Notes: a model not told the origin generated them from the letters alone. 64,000 nucleotides of DNA from Trichodesmium erythraeum GBRTRLIN201 (GCA_018457135.1 JAGGDU010000205.1:28349-92348); one strand, 5' to 3'; shown: positions 8,720-19,146, counted from the first letter of the stretch. Translations and numbers: made by a program.

Positions 8720-11119
8720 ATGTCTAATTATTTTTCTGGATGGAAAGTGCGAAATCTACCTATATTAGGACTTCTGTGGAAACAAGTACAAGCAGCACCT
8801 AAACCTATTGCTGAAGATTCTATTCTATTACGAGTAATGGTACAGGCATTGGTAATAGTAGGTATTATAGCAATTGACGTGGCTGCTGGGGTAGCAACAG
8901 ATGAACTACCTTTAACTGTTTGGGCAGGACCACTAAGTATTATAGGAGCAATTTGGAGTTGGTATAATCGCTACAAAAGAAATGTGCTAGCTAAATTCTG
9001 CTTGGCGATCGGAATGTTATTAATTTTTGCTGCTTTTTTGAGTAGATTATTTGGTGAGCTAAATGATACACGACTGGTATTGGCTGAATTATTAATTCAA
9101 CTTCAAGTCTTACATAGCTTCGATCTACCTAGGCGAAAAGACTTAGGTTATTCAATGGTTATAGGGCTAATTTTGTTGGGGGTTGCAGGCACTATTAGCC
9201 AAACTTTAACTTATGGACCTGTATTAATAGTGTTTACTATATTTGCTATTCCTTGTCTTGTTTTAGATTACCGTTCTAGGTTAGGTTTGTACTCAAGATT
9301 GTCCAGTAATAAATTAGAGCTTCGAAGGCAAAAACAGCAAAAAAAAATATCTCTGTTAAATGCTACTTTGTCTCCCAAGCGATTAACAATATTATTGTTA
9401 GTAATTCTTGGTTTGGGCATGACAATTTTTGCTTTTTTACCAAGGTTACCTGGATATCAAATACGAACTTTTCCTGTGAGCAGTACGATTAATTTTGATT
9501 TAGAAAATTTCGATGGGCGAACAATTACAAATCCTGGTTATATTAGTCAAGGTAGGGGAAATAGAGATGGTTCTGGAAATAGTAATGGAACTAACCAAGA
9601 ATCAGGTCCTGGAAGTTTAAATGATACTTATTATTACGGGTTTAATACTAAAATTAACCAAAATTTGCGTGGGCAATTAGTGCCTCAAGTTGTGATGCGA
9701 GTTAGGTCGCAAGCTGAAGGTTTTTGGAGAGTTTTAGCATTTGATAAATATACTGGTGAAGGTTGGGAAATTTCTCGAAATGATAAGACTATTACTTTAG
9801 ATCGTAGCAGTTTTTCTTATCAATTTTCTGTGGGTTTACAGAGAAAGAATTATAAAAATGAAACTAAAGAAGTCATTCAAAATTATACAGTAGTTTCTCC
9901 GCTACCAAATTTAATTCCAGCTTTATATCAGGCCAAAGAAGTATATTTTCCTACTAAAAAAGTAGCCATTGACCTTGATGGAAATTTACGTTCTCCTCTT
10001 GAACTTAGAGAAGGTTTAACCTATACAGTAATTTCTAATGTTCCTTATCGAAATCGTAGTATTTTGAGTCAAGCGGGAACAAATTATCCAGAAAGTATTA
10101 GTGAATATTATTTACAGATTCCTTCTGAAATACTAGAAAAAGTCAGACAAAAAACAGAAGATATTTTAGCAAATAAAAATAAAGTTGCTCAAGAAATTAA
10201 ACCTATTATTTCTCCTTACGAAAAAGCTCTTTATTTAGCTCAATACCTTAAGCAAAACCCAAATTATAAACTTCAAAAAGCACCACCATTTTTAGCAGAA
10301 GATGAAGATTTAGTCTCAGCTTTTTTATTTGGTTACCAAAATAGCCGGGAAGGGGAAAAAATTACGGGTGGTTATGGCGATCATTTTTCTACTGTTTTGA
10401 CAATAATGTTACGTTCTATTGGAATTCCTGCGAGATTAGTTGCCGGTTATGCTCCTGGTGAATTTAATCCTTTTACTGGTTTATATGTGGTCAAAAATAC
10501 AGATGCCTATATGATGACGGAGGTATATTTTCCGGGGTATGGGTGGTTTGCTTTTAATCCTATTCCGGGAATGCCATTAATTCCTCCTTCCATTGAAAAA
10601 AATCAAAGTTTTACTGGGTTAATGGTTTTTTGGAAGTGGGTAGCTGGTTGGTTACCTTCTCCTGTAACTGGTTTTTTGGAGAGGTTTATTGGTGGAATAT
10701 TCCTTTGGATATTGGGAGTTATTGCTTGGTTTTTTGCTTTATTTTCTCAAGGTTGGCAAGGCATATTTACTGGTTTAATATTATTTACTGCTTTAGGTTT
10801 TTTGGGTTGGTTATTATATATTTTTTGGCAAAAATGGCATTATGGTCGTTGGTTAGGAAGGTTATATCCTATGGAGAGTATCTATCAACAAATGTTGAAT
10901 TTGATGGCGAGTAAGGGATTAGTTAAACATGGTTTTCAGACCCCTTTTGAATATACTAAGGCTATTAAGGGATATAACTCTAGGAATGAAGCAGAAATAA
11001 TAGAAGAAATTTCGCAAGCTTATGTAGAATGGCGTTATGGTGGTAAGGAGGTTAATTTGAATAGATTAAAAGGTTTACTGCGGAATTTAAAGAGTAGTAT
11101 CAGGCGGAAATTAAATTAA
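8720..11119 (+). CDS. TgpA-type membrane transglutaminase-like protein, catalytic residues replaced
   Basis: 799 residues in the DUF3488 / transglutaminase-core / DUF4129 layout. Several N-terminal membrane helices lie within residues ~40-250, a large extracytoplasmic part follows (~260-640), two helices lie at ~660-720 and a cytoplasmic tail ends the protein. The transglutaminase core reads GGYGDHFSTVLTIMLRSIGI (around 549-568) and NTDAYMMTEVYFPGYGWFAF (from ~592). In active family members the first motif carries Cys (GYCDHF) and the second His (DAHAW). Here the Cys position is Gly and the His position is Tyr, so classical transglutaminase or protease activity is doubtful. I recall other cyanobacterial homologues also lacking the Cys. 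The gene is single, intact, and has long spacers on both sides. The likely role is envelope-related, possibly structural or binding. Confidence 0.85.
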   Translation: MSNYFSGWKVRNLPILGLLWKQVQAAPKPIAEDSILLRVMVQALVIVGIIAIDVAAGVATDELPLTVWAGPLSIIGAIWSWYNRYKRNVLAKFCLAIGMLLIFAAFLSRLFGELNDTRLVLAELLIQLQVLHSFDLPRRKDLGYSMVIGLILLGVAGTISQTLTYGPVLIVFTIFAIPCLVLDYRSRLGLYSRLSSNKLELRRQKQQKKISLLNATLSPKRLTILLLVILGLGMTIFAFLPRLPGYQIRTFPVSSTINFDLENFDGRTITNPGYISQGRGNRDGSGNSNGTNQESGPGSLNDTYYYGFNTKINQNLRGQLVPQVVMRVRSQAEGFWRVLAFDKYTGEGWEISRNDKTITLDRSSFSYQFSVGLQRKNYKNETKEVIQNYTVVSPLPNLIPALYQAKEVYFPTKKVAIDLDGNLRSPLELREGLTYTVISNVPYRNRSILSQAGTNYPESISEYYLQIPSEILEKVRQKTEDILANKNKVAQEIKPIISPYEKALYLAQYLKQNPNYKLQKAPPFLAEDEDLVSAFLFGYQNSREGEKITGGYGDHFSTVLTIMLRSIGIPARLVAGYAPGEFNPFTGLYVVKNTDAYMMTEVYFPGYGWFAFNPIPGMPLIPPSIEKNQSFTGLMVFWKWVAGWLPSPVTGFLERFIGGIFLWILGVIAWFFALFSQGWQGIFTGLILFTALGFLGWLLYIFWQKWHYGRWLGRLYPMESIYQQMLNLMASKGLVKHGFQTPFEYTKAIKGYNSRNEAEIIEEISQAYVEWRYGGKEVNLNRLKGLLRNLKSSIRRKLN

Positions 11120-11638
11120 CAGTTAGGAATAAAGAAGTCAATAAGGTGAATTACAAAGTGATTCTTTTTTGATTTGTTAATAAATAAGTTTATGGGCTGC
11201 ACAGCAGAAGTTATATCAAGATGACTAGCTGAACCAATATAGCAATTCCTACACTGTTGAGGTAGAAAATTTATTTGTTTTAGTAGGGGAGCTGAATGCA
11301 AAGTTACTTAAAACTAGTAAACAAGGAAAACAGGATATAGAAAAGAAGAAAAAAACGCTACCTTAGTAACTTGAGCAACGCCATATAGAATCTTTATATA
11401 TTATCAGTTTAAGTTGTAGCTTACCTTGAAAAACATACAAAAAAGTTACGAAATTAATATTCTCCCACTTAGGTTAGGATTTTCCCTTACCTGAGTGGAA
11501 AAATACAAAAAAATTAATATTATGCAATTGCTGCGTACTCATTTCCCTTATTAATAGACTTTTTTAGCAAATCCTAATTAATGAATTAAAACTAATATAA
11601 ACTGTGGAACTTTTGAGGTAAAAAATTGTCAAAGTTGT
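11120..11638. other. Intergenic spacer with an imperfect hairpin
   Basis: No gene is supported; the open frame at 11116-11301 (minus) has no recognisable content. An imperfect inverted repeat at 11464-11498 pairs CCACTTAGGTTAGG with CCTTACCTGAGTGG (12 of 14 positions) and is flanked by similar A-rich words, as in a small decayed MITE or a weak terminator. Confidence 0.5.
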
Positions 11639-11863
11639 TATAGCATTACGCATTCAAGTTAGGACATATAATTAGAATGGCGATCGCTAAATGGGAAGGG
11701 GGATAATTATTAAAATAGCCCAAATCCTTCAATGCTCCAACTATCTACTATGCCTGAATTTCCCCCTAATAAAAATAACACAATGCCCAAGCCAAAGTAG
11801 TTGAGCGCGATTTTTCAACTACCGGTTACTGGGTAGAATAGATGGGCTTTTAAGGCCGATATA
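11639..11863 (+). mobile_element. Left arm of a long inverted repeat (MITE-like)
   Basis: This 225-base segment starts TATAGCATTACGCATTCAAG and ends GGGCTTTTAAGGCCGATATA. It is nearly identical to the reverse complement of 12841-13085. The outer end TATAGCA.TACGCATTC..GTTAGGAC occurs again at the inner boundary (11859 onward), where an IS630-type element begins. It therefore looks like a non-autonomous element sharing ends with the IS630 copy beside it. Confidence 0.8.
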
Positions 11864-11927
11864 GCACTACGCATTCGGGTTAGGACAAGTTAAAATGGTA
11901 TTAGCTAATTTATTTTAAGATTGTTTC

Positions 11928-12816
11928 ATGCCTGCACCATATAGTTATGAATTACGACAGAAGGCAATCGCTTCTGTAGAAAGAAGAGAGAAAAAAAAGT
12001 ATTATTTGTCGGCTTTTTCACATTAGCAGAAATACCCTTTATTTATGGTTAAAAAGGAAAAAGGAAACTGGAGATTTGGAGGCTATTAATAATGAATCAG
12101 AGGGCAAACAACTAAAAATTAAGGATTAGGATAAATTTGAACAATTTGTTTTGAGGCATAATCACAAAACTCAAATTCAAATAGCAGAGTTATGGGGAGA
12201 TAATTTGACACAACAAAATGTATCAAAAGCTTGTCAAAAATTAATTGGGTATAACTAGAAAAAAAACTTACGGTTATGAAGAAAGAAATGAAGTGGAAAG
12301 ACAAAAATTTATGGAAAAACTATTAACAGTAGATCAAAAAAAACTGGTTTATGTAGATGAAGCAGGTTTTGATAATTGTACTGGTTTATGGTTATGGTTA
12401 TAGTCCAAAAGGGGAAAGATGCTATGAATTAAAATCAGGAAAAAGAGCAGAGAGATTCAGTTGGACGCTTCCCTTTACGAGAGAAAAAAATCTTGTCTCC
12501 ATTAACTTTTGAAGGTGGATATAATCGATACTTATTTGAAAAATAATTATAATAATGCTTAATACCACAGTTAGAAAAAGGAGATGTAATAATAATAGAT
12601 AATGCTAGTTTTCATAAAGGTGAAAATATTAGACAGATAGTGGAAAGTGACGGATGTGAAATATGGTACTTGCCAACCTATTCATCCGATTTAAACAACA
12701 TAGAAAATTGGTGGGCAGTATTGAAGACATGGATCAAACAAAGAAAAAACGAATTTGAAAATATTAGAGATTGCGTTGATGGAGCATTTAAGAATTGTCC
12801 TAACGTTTTTCCATAG
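11928..12816 (+). pseudogene. IS630-family transposase, multiply frameshifted
   Basis: An ATG at 11928 starts MPAPYSYELRQKAIASVERR, the typical N-terminus of a cyanobacterial IS630 transposase. Family landmarks follow in shifting frames: KTQIQIAELWGDNLTQQNVS, VYVDEAGF (first catalytic Asp), VIIDNASFHKGENIRQIVES (second Asp), YLPTYSSDLNNIENWWAVLK (final Glu), and NCPNVFP at the end. Several frameshifts and stops make it inactive, and a short deletion lies around the first catalytic motif. The left inner end shares TATAGCACTACGCATTCGGG with the flanking arms. The element is old enough to have decayed while the arms stayed nearly identical. Confidence 0.85.
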
Positions 12817-12840
12817 CTGAACTTCCTTCCATACAAATGT

Positions 12841-13085
12841 ACTATATCGGCCTTAAAAGCCCATTTATTCTACCCAGTAACTGGTAGTTGAAAAAATCGC
12901 GCTCAACTACTTTGGCTTGGGCATTGTGTTATTTTTCTTAGGGGGAAGTTCAGGTATAGTAGATAGTTGGAGCATTGAAGGATTTGGACTATTTTAATAA
13001 TTATCCCCCTTCCCATTTAGCGATCGCCATTTTAATTATATGTCCTAACTTGTTATATTTCCTAACTTGAATGCGTAGTGCTATA
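12841..13085 (-). mobile_element. Right arm of a long inverted repeat (MITE-like)
   Basis: This is the reverse complement of the arm at 11639-11863, with few substitutions and about 20 extra bases near its outer end, where a GTTAGGA word is duplicated. It ends ..GAATGCGTAGTGCTATA. Together the arms enclose the decayed IS630 transposase and would fold into a very long stem. Confidence 0.8.
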
Positions 13086-13931
13086 CTACTTCATTTTCTC
13101 CAGGTAAACTTATCAAAAAACATGGGTATCAAAACTATATTTGTAGATTAACAGAGAGAGGTGAAGAGAAAAGATAAAAGACGACGATCGCTCAAATTTT
13201 TTAATTGATTTACATAAATGTTCTAAGATTCATATACTTGAATAATAAATCAATGCAGATTGTTGGTGTGGGTGAGCGAAGCACACTACCAACAAGAATG
13301 ATTATCCCGTATCACAAAATCAGTCAATTCTTCACCCTCACTTATATTCTTTAAACCCTTATCCAACAATGCTTTTGAGTGGCTTTTAACTCGGTGAGGT
13401 ACGGACGCTCTTATACAATGTCCCTACCTACTTCTCTTCCTAGAAGGGGTCAGGGGTAAGTGCCCTGCTCCCCTACCCAAGTAAAGTGTAACAAACATTT
13501 ATTAAATTAGTAGATCGTGACGTCATCACATTCTCACCCCCCAAAATACCAAATATTGGCTTTGTTAGTTTGAGTGCGACTCATGGAGGTTTAATTCCTT
13601 CCCTCTCAGCTAGGGAGTGACTTAATAGCTCAGGTTTAATGAATTAACAAATATTACTCTTGGTGCATGGGGTAAAAGCTGATAAGCCTTAAGGACTGAG
13701 GACGATGCTGCAACAGAAGTAAGTATTAGTGAAGAAGATGAATTTTGTTAAAGGTTTCCTAGGTCATGCTAAGCAAACATCAACCACTATCAGGTTAATT
13801 AATGGGACTTATACAACTTAACTGGCCAAATTAGACTATAATGTTTAGTCTACAATAATTTTACGTTGAAGCGATAGACTTCCAGTCCGCTTCGCGATCG
13901 CTCTTCTATGAAATAAACGACCCCTACTGCA
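13086..13931. other. Intergenic region with REP-like palindrome, no gene
   Basis: No coding region is supported. It contains a degenerate copy of the GGGACGTT/AACGTCCC palindromic repeat (about 13403-13425, followed by CTACCTACTTCT) that recurs at 17022 and 19331, plus a short GGTGTG..CACACTACC hairpin near 13266. The rest has stops in all frames. Confidence 0.5.
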
Positions 13932-15179
13932 ATGCCCCCTTGCTTTGAAAGGTAGTGTAAACAGTTTGATGATTGTTGGAAAAACCCACCCCAAAAAACA
14001 GGATTCCGTCACTATCTGGTTGGATTACTAGGGGAAAGCAAAAGGAAAAACATACCCCAAATGGCCAATAACTCTATTAGAGTAGTATATAATCGGCTAC
14101 ATCATTTCATCGCAGATTCTCATAATCGAGCCAACTCAAATCAATCAACGTCGCCTAGAAATAATCAACAAACGTTCTCAAACTAAATTCAAGAAAGGAT
14201 GTAGTTTAATTTTAGATGATTCGGAACACCGAAAAAGGGGAATTTTACATCGGTCGTAGGCCGACAATATAATATATTGGAGAAATCGGTAAAACAGATA
14301 AGGTCATAGTAACTGTAACAACTCATTATTATGATGGAAAAAAAAGTTTCCCTTTAGATATTAAATTATATCAACATTCAAGTTCTTTAGCAAAAGGAAA
14401 AGATGACGAATTCTTTGATAAAAAACTAGATATAGGAATAGAGCTAATAGACCGCAGTATTAGCCGAGTTATGAGTCCCGGAATAGTTTTAATTAATGGT
14501 GGTTATGGCAAGAATACAACACTCCTGAACAAACTCAAAGAAAGAGAATTAAAATACTTAGGAAAAACGCAAAAAACCGAAAAATAATAGTTAAACTAAA
14601 ATTCCTTGATGAAATATAAATTATAATATAAGAATTAGCTAAAATTTTGCCATCATAGAAATTTGAGCCAGTTATCTTAAGTTTAGAAAAACCAAAAAAA
14701 GTTTGGGTAACGACATTTACAACATCAAATTCAAGCCTTTTTAAAGAAAGAAAATTTGCTATCGTTATGAATGCTATTTCTATAGAATATGCCACATAAA
14801 TTGATTATTTTATTACCAATGTTGAGCCATTAAAAGTGACATCTGAATGGATAGTCAATAGTTACTCCCTCCAGAAATTGGATAGAGGTTTTTTATTGAG
14901 AAGTGCTCATGATGCTTATGGTTAAGAGAATATCAAGTAAGAGATAAATGGAGTCTAGAACGCCATTTTATCCTGGTATTTTGTGCTTATACTTTTATCA
15001 TTTGCCATCAACTAACTGGAGGATTACAAAGGCGATGGGCAAATAAACCTTTAAAGACGTTTACTGATGCTTTGGAAGCTTTTCGTACAGCTATATCTTT
15101 CCGTTTTTTTAATTGGTTGACTAATAACCGTGACGTATTTGCCTCTCACAGAGAGAGTTTGGGTTATATTTGGGCTTAA
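13932..15179 (+). pseudogene. IS701-type DDE transposase, degraded
   Basis: Pieces in several frames follow the order of an IS701-type transposase: MPPCFER at the start, FRHYLVGLLGESKRKNIPQM, then an SEHRKRGNFTSVVGRQYN-like segment (first Asp region), VTVTTHYYDGKKSFPLDIKL, GIVLINGGYGKNTTLLNKLK, KKVWVTTFTTSNSSLFKERK, FITNVEPLKVTSEWIVNSYS, then REYQVRDKWSLERHFILVFC and RAISFRFFNWLTNNRDVFAS, ending GYIWA. Many stops and frameshifts, a deletion between the EVFYREAK-equivalent region and the REYQVRD segment, and damaged catalytic motifs make it inactive. Terminal repeats were not delimited. Confidence 0.85.
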
Positions 15180-15959
15180 AAGTTGTGTAAGTTCCATTAA
15201 TTGTTCTTGTATCTCCTGTGACCAAAATGGTGTAGATGACGCCCCTTTAGGTCTTCAACCACTTAAAGGGCTAGCGGGCAAATCAAAGGATGACTTAGGA
15301 CCTCTAAAGCTCACAAGAAATGAGTTATGGGAACGAAGTCACCCCCTGTGGGACTATCATATGACCACCGATGAGCAAAGTCGAGAGCTGAAAGTATTAA
15401 AGGGGCTGCTTCGACTCCCATGTATGTATCGTTTATTATTGCAATACGTCTCTTAGTATCACCTAGCCCCTAGGTAGATGCGATAACATTGAATGACATT
15501 ATCACTCATCTGAGTCATCCCGTTGTGGGTTTGTTTTATCAGGCTTAATTTCACCAATTTTGTGTAACAAGCGGTAATACATGATTGACTGTCCATTGAC
15601 CTTATCTAACTTCCAAGGCCTGCAATAAACAGATCAAGCCTGCTAGTTTGACGACTAATAGCTCATGTAACTTCAGAGCAAGTTGTTACTAAGGGTACTT
15701 GAGCAACGGAAGTTACTCTAAATCTGGTCAGGGGAGGAATTTAGCCTGCATAACTACCCTTAGTGATACTCAATTTGGGAGTGGCCTAACTTATATGAGC
15801 TTGTCAGGCCAAACGAATCATACTCGTTCGGTGGTAACCTAATAATTATCAAAATTATTGAATCTAAAACTACCAGGCAAAATGTTTTTTGAGGGTTAAT
15901 CAAAATCTCCATTACAAAAACAACTTCTGAATTTGTAAGTTCTGACTTTGTTAACACCT
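15180..15959. other. Intergenic region with a 10-bp inverted repeat
   Basis: No gene can be supported. Perfect arms ACTAAGGGTA (15688-15697) and TACCCTTAGT (15755-15764) enclose 57 bases. On the minus strand near 15508-15622 a short frame reads MYYRLLHKIGEIKPDKTNPQ and ends soon after; it could be a gene remnant, but the family is unknown. Confidence 0.45.
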
Positions 15960-16865
15960 TTACCCACCCCCATCAAAAAAACTCTGACACCTTTCCTTTT
16001 GAGGGCAAATATCACATAAATACTCTTTCTCCGTAGGTGGAGGTGAGCCAGGTTGAAACTCCTCCCATTTCAACCACTCCCGCATCTCTTCCAACTTATT
16101 GGGAACTAAACTCTCCACTACGTTCTCCAACTTTTCCCAGGAATAATAATACTCTCCCAACTCAGGCAAAACCCAATAAACAAGAGCATCAACAGGCACT
16201 TTTTTCTTTTGTTTAAGCAAAAAACTATGGAGAGCAACTCCTATTAAATGAGACAATACTTCCACAGTTTCATAAGTTTGAAAATGAACCACACACAAGC
16301 GACGAGACTCAAAATCAAAAATTAAATTATTAACTTTTCCCGTTAACTTTTGAGTCTTACCATCTGGTATTTTAAAAGTATAATCTACTAGTGTTTCTCC
16401 CATAATTAATGTGCGATGAAGCACAACACTTTCATGACAGTAACGCCGATTTTTAACAATGATTTTAGATATATTAAAAATCATTTTAGTTAAAACCCGC
16501 CAAATTTGATACAATGCTGTTGTTAAAGTAGCATCTTTTGTAATTATTGTTTGTAAATAAGGAAAGAAAATCAAACCATAAAATAATTGCTGTATTTGAT
16601 TAGCGATCGCCCCTACCACCAACCCCTCAAATTGTCCTGCAAACAAAACTTTAATTCTAGATTCTTGCCAAATCATATTCATTAACTGATTAGCTAAGTC
16701 AAGAAAAGCATTATCAATTTCCTGGATATAATTCTTGGGAAAAAACGGATGATTACCTCCAAAACTATGTTTCAAATAAAACAAACGCGGGCAATCAAAA
16801 GCAACTTTAACATTATTAATACTAAATGGTGGAGATTGTAATTGCGGTTTATTACTTATTGGCAT
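15960..16865 (-). CDS. Cas4/RecB-like Fe-S protein with degenerate nuclease core
   Basis: 301 residues. Cys25 lies in AFDCPRLFYLKH and Cys284, Cys287 and Cys293 lie in CDICPQKERC. This C-xn-C-x2-C-x5-C layout is the 4Fe-4S signature seen in AddB, Cas4 and Dna2 RecB-type nucleases. The expected PD-(D/E)XK core falls at LTGKVNNLIFD (175-184) and VVHFQT (192-197). In active members these would read like 'G-x-x-D' and 'V-D-x-K-T'. Here the positions are Asn179, His194 and Gln196, so the nuclease appears catalytically dead while the Fe-S ligands remain. It lies 286 bases after a P-loop ATPase on the same strand, with a winged-helix-like gene before that. Presumed role: DNA-binding partner of the ATPase; function unknown. 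The call rests on motif reading, not on alignment. Confidence 0.7.
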   Translation of the reverse strand: MPISNKPQLQSPPFSINNVKVAFDCPRLFYLKHSFGGNHPFFPKNYIQEIDNAFLDLANQLMNMIWQESRIKVLFAGQFEGLVVGAIANQIQQLFYGLIFFPYLQTIITKDATLTTALYQIWRVLTKMIFNISKIIVKNRRYCHESVVLHRTLIMGETLVDYTFKIPDGKTQKLTGKVNNLIFDFESRRLCVVHFQTYETVEVLSHLIGVALHSFLLKQKKKVPVDALVYWVLPELGEYYYSWEKLENVVESLVPNKLEEMREWLKWEEFQPGSPPPTEKEYLCDICPQKERCQSFFDGGG

Positions 16866-17021
16866 TGACGGACTATTTTAATTTTCCTGTTTTTTTCAAG
16901 CAATTAACGTAACTAACAATTTTTAATAATTATCAGTTTTATCTATAACATTTCTCAATCTACTGAGGTACAGTTGTTTTTTCTTTTTTATTCCCTGTTT
17001 CACTAATTGCTATGACCTACA

Positions 17022-17039
17022 GACATTGCATGCAACGTC
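17022..17039. repeat. REP-like palindrome (GACATTGCATGCAACGTC)
   Basis: An 18-base nearly perfect palindrome centred on TGCATGCA, followed by CCTACCTACTT. Related palindromes lie at 19331-19350 and about 13403-13425. All three fall in spacers, two of them within the ATPase gene set. Confidence 0.65.
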
Positions 17040-17151
17040 CCTACCTACTTGCGCGTAACGAAAGAATTTTGCACTTCACTCAGAGATGAGAATTACTATA
17101 GTTTATATTAAAAATAGTTAATCATTCTAATAATCAGTTATAAATTCCTTA

Positions 17152-19146
17152 TTAACCAGGAACAAAACAAACTAATTGTTCATCTAATCCTAATGTAGGA
17201 GTAATAATTTTTATTTTATTTTCTCCCTCAAGCTCTGTTATTATTATATCAATTTTTGAACCTTCTATTTTGACAAATTGATTTAGTGTATTTTCGATTA
17301 TGCTGTTGCGTTCCATCAAACTTTGTTTTCTAATTAAATTTAATACAAAATCCTTGACCTCATCTAAATCTAGATCATTTTCCTGTTCTTGAGTACCTAC
17401 AGAAACAACTACAGAAAAATATTTTAATAAGCTACAGTTATTGAAAATTTGTGATTCACCAATTATTTCTTCAAACTTTTTCAAATTAATAATCTTACCT
17501 TCAATAACTAATTCATTAGCGAGGACAGCATTCACCAAACTATGATGTGTAGCTAAAAAATGCACCGATTCTAAATTAGGTTTAATATGAATATTTTTTG
17601 ACTTACCTTGGAAAATTTTTCTATATATTTTATTGCTAAGATTTTTAGAATTTCCTACCTCAGAAGTTCTCAGTAAATATAAAGTTTGACACAATTTTTT
17701 ATTCACTACTTTCTGACAAGCCTTCATTGTATTGTAAAAACTATTCATATTTGGATCTTCTGTCCAAACTATACCGATAATTTGCTCTTGGTTTTGTTTT
17801 TGATAACTCAAAGAATGGCTGGCATATTTCCCACTTAATAATTTAGTTTTTACCTTCTGACATTGTAAAGAATTTAATACTTCTTGTAGCATCCGAATCA
17901 ATTCAGGTGCTGCTAAATCAGTAATTTTGCTAATTTTTTTCTGAGTCTTATTGTAGTGGTCTTGCCAAATCAACTTAAAAGTCGCCAATTGTGTTTCTGG
18001 TGTTAAATCTTGACTATTCTGTGTCTGATTCAATAATTTTAATTTGTACTGCTCATATTCTTTACGTCCCAATTCTAGTATATTCCGAGGTAGAGTTATT
18101 CCTCTGGGAAACTGCTGTTCTAATATTTCTTTTGACAGAGGAAATGTAGCTGATTTAGGCCTAGTTGTTGCCTGGGAATGTAAAGTATTTAAACGAGTTG
18201 CTAATATAGCTTCACCCTGTTCTAAAGTAATTGGTTTTAAATGGAAATATCCTGCATTAACTCTGGCTTTATCTGCTGGTTGAATGAATTTAGAATTTTG
18301 TTTCCAGGTACTCGTAATAATACTAATAATTATCAGAAAATTTTGTGGATAGTGAGTATGAATACTAGAATTAACATTAAATAATGCTTGTAAATCTAAG
18401 GTTCCATTTAACAAGCGAGGAATATTATCAAGATTATCAAAACATAAAACAATAGGTTGAGATGCAGCGGAAATAATTCCCAAGTTAGTAATAATTTTTT
18501 GCGCAGAATATTCAGAATCTATACTATTTTTAATGCCCAAAGATTTTAAATCGTCTTCATCCAAATCATCCCCTCGTAACCATTCACAGGCAACAGCGTT
18601 ATACTGGGGATCTAGTAGATGATAGAGGACACTGAAAAAATCATTAGGATTGTAAATCCCAGAAGGGTAAATTGCTTTAAGGTTTCTAATGAATACTCTT
18701 CTTTCACCAAGAATTTTTTGGACCAAATTACTATTTGGGAAAGCTAATAGACTTTTGAGGCATAGTAATAGCTGAGAATCTGTTTTACCATCTGGAGTTT
18801 TCATCAGGCAGTCAACAGTTTGACGTAAAATATGTCTCCAAATATAATCACTATGAGGCCAAGGATCGACATAGACAAAAAAAGCTTTAGTATTGAATAA
18901 TTTTTTAATTCTCCCCAAAAGGTAACTTTTGCCAGAACCAGAGTCACCTGTAAGTATCAAAGTACGGGGGTGATGTTCCTGAGCCACTTGCTCTAGTACA
19001 GTTTCTATATCAGTGATAATATTTTGATGGATAGAATCAACATTCAGGTTAGAATTTTGTTGCTCTTGCCAAAAATTAATAGTATAAAGAGTTACAGGAT
19101 CGAAAGGATTAAGTTCTCTTTGAATAATTTGATCTATAGATGCCAT
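17152..19146 (-). CDS. P-loop ATPase of a conserved three-gene set, function unknown
   Basis: 664 residues. Walker A is GDSGSGKS at residues 67-74, and Walker B is PIVLCFDNLD at 231-240, with hydrophobic strands before the Asp as in AAA+/STAND-type ATPases. A sensor-like region SILIISIITSTW-type (IIISIITSTWKQNSK, ~270-285) and an arginine-rich helix follow. The C-terminal ~280 residues are helical and beta-mixed without a motif that I recognise; the last ~90 residues could be a winged helix. The protein is cytosolic, with no signal or membrane segment. It lies between a winged-helix-like gene and the Fe-S RecB-like gene on the same strand, with 250-290 base gaps containing REP-like palindromes. 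Such ATPase-plus-RecB sets are common in DNA repair and anti-phage loci, but no named system fits. The start at 19146 is preferred (MASIDQIIQRELNPFDPVTL). Confidence 0.75.
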   Translation of the reverse strand: MASIDQIIQRELNPFDPVTLYTINFWQEQQNSNLNVDSIHQNIITDIETVLEQVAQEHHPRTLILTGDSGSGKSYLLGRIKKLFNTKAFFVYVDPWPHSDYIWRHILRQTVDCLMKTPDGKTDSQLLLCLKSLLAFPNSNLVQKILGERRVFIRNLKAIYPSGIYNPNDFFSVLYHLLDPQYNAVACEWLRGDDLDEDDLKSLGIKNSIDSEYSAQKIITNLGIISAASQPIVLCFDNLDNIPRLLNGTLDLQALFNVNSSIHTHYPQNFLIIISIITSTWKQNSKFIQPADKARVNAGYFHLKPITLEQGEAILATRLNTLHSQATTRPKSATFPLSKEILEQQFPRGITLPRNILELGRKEYEQYKLKLLNQTQNSQDLTPETQLATFKLIWQDHYNKTQKKISKITDLAAPELIRMLQEVLNSLQCQKVKTKLLSGKYASHSLSYQKQNQEQIIGIVWTEDPNMNSFYNTMKACQKVVNKKLCQTLYLLRTSEVGNSKNLSNKIYRKIFQGKSKNIHIKPNLESVHFLATHHSLVNAVLANELVIEGKIINLKKFEEIIGESQIFNNCSLLKYFSVVVSVGTQEQENDLDLDEVKDFVLNLIRKQSLMERNSIIENTLNQFVKIEGSKIDIIITELEGENKIKIITPTLGLDEQLVCFVPG

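Noticed and set aside
14535..14795. 86-codon minus-strand open frame
   Set aside because: It lies antisense inside the IS701-type transposase relic, whose family order explains the sequence.
15130..15456. 108-codon open frame downstream of the IS701 relic
   Set aside because: Its first part overlaps the transposase end in another frame and the rest shows no family features; the amino-acid mix is unconvincing.
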